64,000 bases of DNA from Lysinibacillus fusiformis (GTDB lineage: Bacteria > Bacillota > Bacilli > Bacillales_A > Planococcaceae): contig NZ_PDFK01000001.1 of the NCBI RefSeq assembly GCF_002845985.1, forward strand, positions 1,178,001-1,242,000. The letters run 5' to 3'. Of this stretch, positions 60,386-64,000 are shown in pieces; the stretch's first letter is position 1; the number at the start of each line of letters is the position of its first letter. The notes below the pieces were generated by a model. It ran no database searches. It was not told the origin of the DNA and saw only the letters and a list, made by a program, of their open reading frames with translations. The position numbers and the translations under genes are program-made.

Positions 60386-61768
60386 ATGACAAATTTACAG
60401 CAATTAGATGCTTATTTTGCAGAACATCGTGAGGCACATTTAAATGAACTGAATGAATTTTTACGAATTCCAAGTATCAGTTCTCTATCTGAGCATAAAG
60501 AAGATATTCAACAGGCAGCACAATGGCTAGCTAATGCGTTTGAAAAACTAAATCTTGAAAATATCTCTATTACACAAACAGCTGGGCACCCTGTTGTCTA
60601 TGCGGATTGGTTACATGCTGAAGGGAAACCAACTATTTTATTTTATGGTCATTATGATGTACAACCTGTTGATCCATTAAATTTATGGGATAGCGAGCCG
60701 TTCAATCCTACGATTCGTGACAATAAATTATTTGCCCGTGGAGCGAGTGATGATAAAGGACAAGTGTTTATGCATTTAAAAATGATTGAGGCACTCTTTG
60801 CAACAACAGGGACTTTACCAGTCAATGTCAAATTCATTTATGAAGGCGAAGAAGAAATCGGCAGTCCGCATCTACCTGCTTATGTTGAAGAACATAAGGA
60901 AAAACTCGCAGCAGATTTAATTTTAATTTCTGATACGGGCCTTTATGGTCCTGGTAAGCCTGCGGTATGCTATGGATTACGTGGCTTAACAGGCATTCAA
61001 ATTGATGTTCGTGGAGCTAAAGGAGATCTACACTCTGGTCTTTACGGTGGCGGCGTCCAAAATGCTATCCATGCATTGGCTGAAATTTTAGCATCCTTCC
61101 GTGATGAGCATGGAACGATTCAAGTTGAAGGCTTCTACGATAAAGTATTGCCACTATCAGAAGAAGAACGTGAAGCTTATTTAGCACTTGGCTTTGATGA
61201 GGAATCAGTTAAACAGGAAGTTGGCGTAAAAGAATTATTCGGTGAACAAGGTTTTTCTTATTTAGAACGCACTTGGGCTCGTCCAACACTAGAGGTTAAC
61301 GGTGTATTTGGTGGCTTCTCTGGTGAAGGCATCAAAACGGTTCTACCTGCGGAAGCTGGTGCTAAAATCACATGCCGTCTTGTTCCAAATCAAGAGCCTG
61401 ACGAAATTGTAGCACTATTAAAAGCCCATGTTGAAAAACATAAACCTACTGGTGTGGAAATCAATATTTCTGAATTTGATAAAGGGCGTCCATTCTTAAC
61501 ACCTTTCGATCATCCATTTATCCAAGCAGCTGGACGTTCCTATGAAAAAGTGTATAATGTACCAACTGCATACACACGTGGCGGAGGATCTATCCCTATT
61601 GTAGCTGCCTTTGATGAAATTTTAGATTTACCTGTGGTGTTAATGGGCTTCGGCTTATCAAGTGAAAACTTCCACGCACCGAACGAACACTTCCATTTAG
61701 AAAACTTCGATAAAGGCTTACGTGTGTTAAGTGATTACTTATACGAGGTTTCTGATTTACAAAAATAA
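60386..61768 (+). CDS. M20-family dipeptidase
   Basis: 460 residues, a zinc peptidase of the M20 CNDP-like/DapE-like group. Metal ligands and catalytic residues are visible: FYGHYDVQPVDP (His and Asp), ASDDKGQ (bridging Asp), FIYEGEEEIGSPHL (general base Glu and ligand Glu), SDTGLYG (ligand Asp) and the C-terminal SSENFHAPNEHFHLENF (His). The lid domain insert (GAKGDLHSGLYGGGVQNAIH) is the dimerisation type. It probably cleaves dipeptides in the cytosol. AAAGAGGG precedes the ATG. Monocistronic. Confidence 0.9.
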   Translation: MTNLQQLDAYFAEHREAHLNELNEFLRIPSISSLSEHKEDIQQAAQWLANAFEKLNLENISITQTAGHPVVYADWLHAEGKPTILFYGHYDVQPVDPLNLWDSEPFNPTIRDNKLFARGASDDKGQVFMHLKMIEALFATTGTLPVNVKFIYEGEEEIGSPHLPAYVEEHKEKLAADLILISDTGLYGPGKPAVCYGLRGLTGIQIDVRGAKGDLHSGLYGGGVQNAIHALAEILASFRDEHGTIQVEGFYDKVLPLSEEEREAYLALGFDEESVKQEVGVKELFGEQGFSYLERTWARPTLEVNGVFGGFSGEGIKTVLPAEAGAKITCRLVPNQEPDEIVALLKAHVEKHKPTGVEINISEFDKGRPFLTPFDHPFIQAAGRSYEKVYNVPTAYTRGGGSIPIVAAFDEILDLPVVLMGFGLSSENFHAPNEHFHLENFDKGLRVLSDYLYEVSDLQK

Positions 61769-61781
61769 ATATCGTCCCATT

Positions 61782-61818
61782 AAAAAATCCCCTCACTTTT
61801 AAAGTGAAGGGATTTTTT
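61782..61818. terminator. Bidirectional terminator between dipeptidase and nitroreductase genes
   Basis: Stem AAAAAATCCCCTCACTT (61782-61798) / AAGTGAAGGGATTTTTT (61802-61818), one mismatched pair, T runs on both strands. Confidence 0.9.
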
Positions 61819-61822
61819 TCGG

Positions 61823-62395
61823 TTATTCACCAAAAATCGTCACTATTTCAGCTGATTGTTTACGTTCCTTGCCTTTCGGTACTTCATCAAAATAACCCAT
61901 TTGTAGCATGGCAATGACACGCTCACCTGGCTGAACCTTTAAAGCTTCACGGAATTTCGGATTATCTAAGAAGCCTGGCGTTTTCCAGCAAGAACCAATG
62001 CCTCTATCCCACGCAAGCAGTTGTATATTTTGAATAAACGTACTTGCAGCTGCATAATCTTCTAAACGTTCTTTTTGACGAGCATCCTCTGGTACGATTA
62101 CAAAAGCATAGCCACCTGGTAATGTAAATTTCATCATTTGCTTCGCTAAATCTTCACTTGAAAGCTCCTGCCATTTTGGAATTGTCAGGTCGCGTAATAG
62201 CTGGTGTAGGTCTGCTAATTCCTTTCCACAGGCTACTACTAAACGCCAAGGCTCACGGTTACCGTGATTTGGTGCCCAGACAGCATCATCGATAATAGCC
62301 ATCAAATCCTCACGATCTACAGGCTGACCATTAAACTTTTTAATGGAACGACGTTGAATAATTGCATCTCTAACCGATAAAATTTGTTCGCTCAT
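61823..62395 (-). CDS. Nitroreductase-family protein (YdjA-like)
   Basis: 190 residues. FMN-binding nitroreductase fold: VRDAIIQRRSIKKFNGQPVD at the N-terminus, WAPNHGNREPWRLVVACGK (about 40-58), and DRGIGSCWKTPGFLDNPKFR. These enzymes reduce nitro compounds, quinones or flavin with NAD(P)H. YdjA-like short members lack the long dimer-swapped regions of NfsB. AAGGAG precedes the ATG. Monocistronic, ended by the shared terminator. Confidence 0.88.
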   Translation of the reverse strand: MSEQILSVRDAIIQRRSIKKFNGQPVDREDLMAIIDDAVWAPNHGNREPWRLVVACGKELADLHQLLRDLTIPKWQELSSEDLAKQMMKFTLPGGYAFVIVPEDARQKERLEDYAAASTFIQNIQLLAWDRGIGSCWKTPGFLDNPKFREALKVQPGERVIAMLQMGYFDEVPKGKERKQSAEIVTIFGE

Positions 62396-62492
62396 ATTTC
62401 TATTCTCCTTCTACCATAAGACAACATATTAGAGTTGGTCTCTTCTATCTTTCACATTATCACAAAATGATATGCTTTAAAACTATCTCTTC

Positions 62493-62987
62493 TTAAGCAA
62501 AGCTGTCATCTATATGATAGAAAAAGTAAGTCATACTCGGTGTATAGGCAGTGGAATCCTCGTAAAAATAAGGTCGATTAATACTATCCGAAGTATGGGC
62601 ATTGACATAGGGAATACCATTTTGAATACTTGTGACAATAACGGAGTGATCAATTCTCCCATTTCCTTGAAAATCATAAAAAATGACATCCCCAAGCTCT
62701 AGCTCCTCTGCCGATTGAACACGCCTACCCTTCAATCCAGTTGTAGATCCCTCTAAATACCACCTTAATGAATGAGCCACAGACCAGCTAAAGCTCCAAT
62801 TCCCTTGTTGAATCCACCAACCTTTATCTCTACTCGGTGCGCCACGCATTGGTGCGCCACCCGCAAGTAAGCATTGAGATATATAGTTTGTGCAATCTAC
62901 ATCAAAGTTTGGAAAAGCTGGGTTGCGTCTGTTCCACCATAAATTAGCATATTGAACTGCAGCCTGCCTGTTATACATTTTTGCCAT
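62493..62987 (-). CDS. Amidase-domain (Amidase_6, CHAP-like fold) protein
   Basis: About 164 residues with the putative amidase domain family: YNRQAAVQYANLWWNRRNP at the start, then NFDVDCTNYISQCLLAGGAP containing the probable catalytic Cys, and IDHSVIVTSIQNGIPYVNAH with the His. Such domains hydrolyse peptide or amide bonds and are often on cell-wall or spore proteins; here there is no signal peptide. Start ATG 62987, 6 bases after GAGGAGG. The target is not known. Confidence 0.78.
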   Translation of the reverse strand: MAKMYNRQAAVQYANLWWNRRNPAFPNFDVDCTNYISQCLLAGGAPMRGAPSRDKGWWIQQGNWSFSWSVAHSLRWYLEGSTTGLKGRRVQSAEELELGDVIFYDFQGNGRIDHSVIVTSIQNGIPYVNAHTSDSINRPYFYEDSTAYTPSMTYFFYHIDDSFA

Positions 62988-63168
62988 ACATCCCCTCCTC
63001 ATGCCATCATATGTCTATTCATGACTTTCTATTAGTTAGGTCCTTACTCATATTCTTATTGAAATCAATTATATTCAGCACGTTCCTTTCCATTTTCAAG
63101 AACATTTTTGCTACAATAAAGAGTAATACAATGCAGATTTTATTTTATGACTGGAAGGGATGTTAATT

Positions 63169-64000
63169 GTGAAGCAGCATGCTGAGAAAGAAATTTTACA
63201 GCCTACTCTTTTATGCGATAAAAAAGGTAATTTAAATCCAGCAGCCATCGGATTTGCACGTAAGCCCCTTATTAACAGCAATTTAAGCGGCCATCTCATG
63301 CGCAAAAAGAAATGGAACTATTGGTGTATCTATGGTGACGAAATCTTGTTTTCTGCTACGATTAGTCATTTAGATTATGCTGCTGTCTGCTTCGTTTATT
63401 TCCTTGAATATGAAACACAGCGCTATTTCGAAAAAACGATTACCATTCCCTTCGGTGGTAAATTAAAAATGCCGACACAGGTTTTAGAATCCGTCTCATT
63501 TAAAAATAGCGAAATGATGATTGATCTATTATATATACAAAATGAAACGCATCTATCGGTGTCCATACCAGACTTTGATGGTGATGTTTTACGTGCAAAG
63601 CTTATCGTCCAACATCCCCCAACTGATGAAACCTTAAATGTTGTCATCCCTTGGAATCGCAAAACATTTCAATTTACAGGCAAGCATCATATACTCCCAA
63701 CTTCAGGTGTTGTCACAATTGGTACACGCCGTTATAATTTTTCGGCCGAAGAGAATTTTGCAGTGTTAGATTATGGACGAGGTGTATGGCCACGCCAAGC
63801 ATTATGGAATTGGGGGATGGCCTCTCAGCGAGTTCGAGGAAGACGGATTGGACTGAACTTAGGAGGTAAATGGACAGATGGTACTGGCATGACTGAAAAT
63901 GCTGTTTTTGTTGATGGTAAAATGACCAAAATACATGAGGATCTTTTGTTTCAATATGATTCTGGAGACTATATGCAACGTTGGAAAGTGAAAACGAAAT
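63169..64000 (+). CDS. DUF2804-family protein (3' end outside window)
   Basis: The first 277 residues are present, running off the right edge. The pattern is that of the DUF2804 family: PTLLCDKKGNLNPAAIGFAR, WNYWCIYGDEILFSATISHL, and SAEENFAVLDYGRGVWPRQA with LWNWGMASQ, followed by GLNLGGKWTDGTG. The GLNLGGKW segment is a family hallmark. Function is unknown; relatives look like lipocalin-fold hydratase or carotenoid 1,2-hydratase-like proteins (weak resemblance). GTG start 63169 follows GGAAGGG. Confidence 0.85.
   Translation, partial: MKQHAEKEILQPTLLCDKKGNLNPAAIGFARKPLINSNLSGHLMRKKKWNYWCIYGDEILFSATISHLDYAAVCFVYFLEYETQRYFEKTITIPFGGKLKMPTQVLESVSFKNSEMMIDLLYIQNETHLSVSIPDFDGDVLRAKLIVQHPPTDETLNVVIPWNRKTFQFTGKHHILPTSGVVTIGTRRYNFSAEENFAVLDYGRGVWPRQALWNWGMASQRVRGRRIGLNLGGKWTDGTGMTENAVFVDGKMTKIHEDLLFQYDSGDYMQRWKVKTK

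Overview
The window comes from the chromosome of a low-GC, spore-forming type Firmicute. Codon use, AT-rich intergenic DNA, strong AGGAGG-type ribosome sites and relatives of B. subtilis mtnU/mtnE, metNPQ, yngEFGHIJ, btr, ycgT and kbl all fit Bacillaceae. Lysinibacillus or a close relative is the best guess; this is inference, because no rRNA gene is present. No tRNA, rRNA, intact insertion sequence, prophage or CRISPR array was seen.

Layout. 1-749: start of an oligopeptide-type binding lipoprotein (runs off the left edge). 1234-7364: an omega-amino acid (probably beta-alanine) catabolic operon of transaminase, CoA-acylating semialdehyde dehydrogenase and APC permease, divergent from a PucR-type activator. 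7416-9476: divergent methionine-salvage genes mtnU and mtnE. 9597-10100: PCC/DUF296 protein. 10160-16202: a SAM-riboswitch operon, metQ-metN-metP followed by a crotonase-fold protein, an FMN 2-hydroxy-acid oxidase and a class III CoA-transferase. 16333-21664: mostly unlinked minus-strand genes (kbl, a two-domain P-loop protein, YczE-type membrane protein, YbaK deacylase, a SprA-like protein with a broken HExxH, VanZ). 21765-30418: the yngEFGHIJ leucine/isovalerate degradation operon with a TetR regulator and a perfect operator palindrome. 30726-35751: RpiR regulator, M20 hydrolase, GNAT, N-acylamino acid racemase and YkvI transporter, matching the N-succinyl-amino-acid route for converting D- to L-amino acids. 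36000-38189: topB. 38302-44189: a 38-residue membrane peptide gene, a glycosyltransferase, and a large SF1 helicase paired with a small partner. 44302-49075: flavin reductase, NAD(P)-binding protein, PseG-like protein, SE1832-type peptide, ABC-F ATPase. 49587-54267: an Spx-like/MarR operon behind two dyads, an ECF sigma factor, a GAF-LuxR regulator and two tandem SDR genes. 54410-60126: a Fur-controlled iron cluster (Btr-type AraC/binding-protein fusion, FeuA-type lipoprotein, ferredoxin-NADP reductase-like flavoprotein, then an AraC gene reading in frame into a second lipoprotein gene). 60386-64000: M20 dipeptidase, nitroreductase, amidase-domain protein and a partial DUF2804 gene.

The most interesting points are: (i) the AraC-to-lipoprotein open frame at 58294-60126, where a Fur box, Shine-Dalgarno and lipoprotein signal lie inside one uninterrupted frame; (ii) three catabolic-type enzymes under methionine riboswitch control next to mtnE; (iii) an Spx paralogue lacking one cysteine of the CxxC switch behind two 12-bp dyads spaced three helical turns apart; (iv) a SprA-family protein with a lost metal-binding His; and (v) a highly structured extragenic element inside the yng operon.
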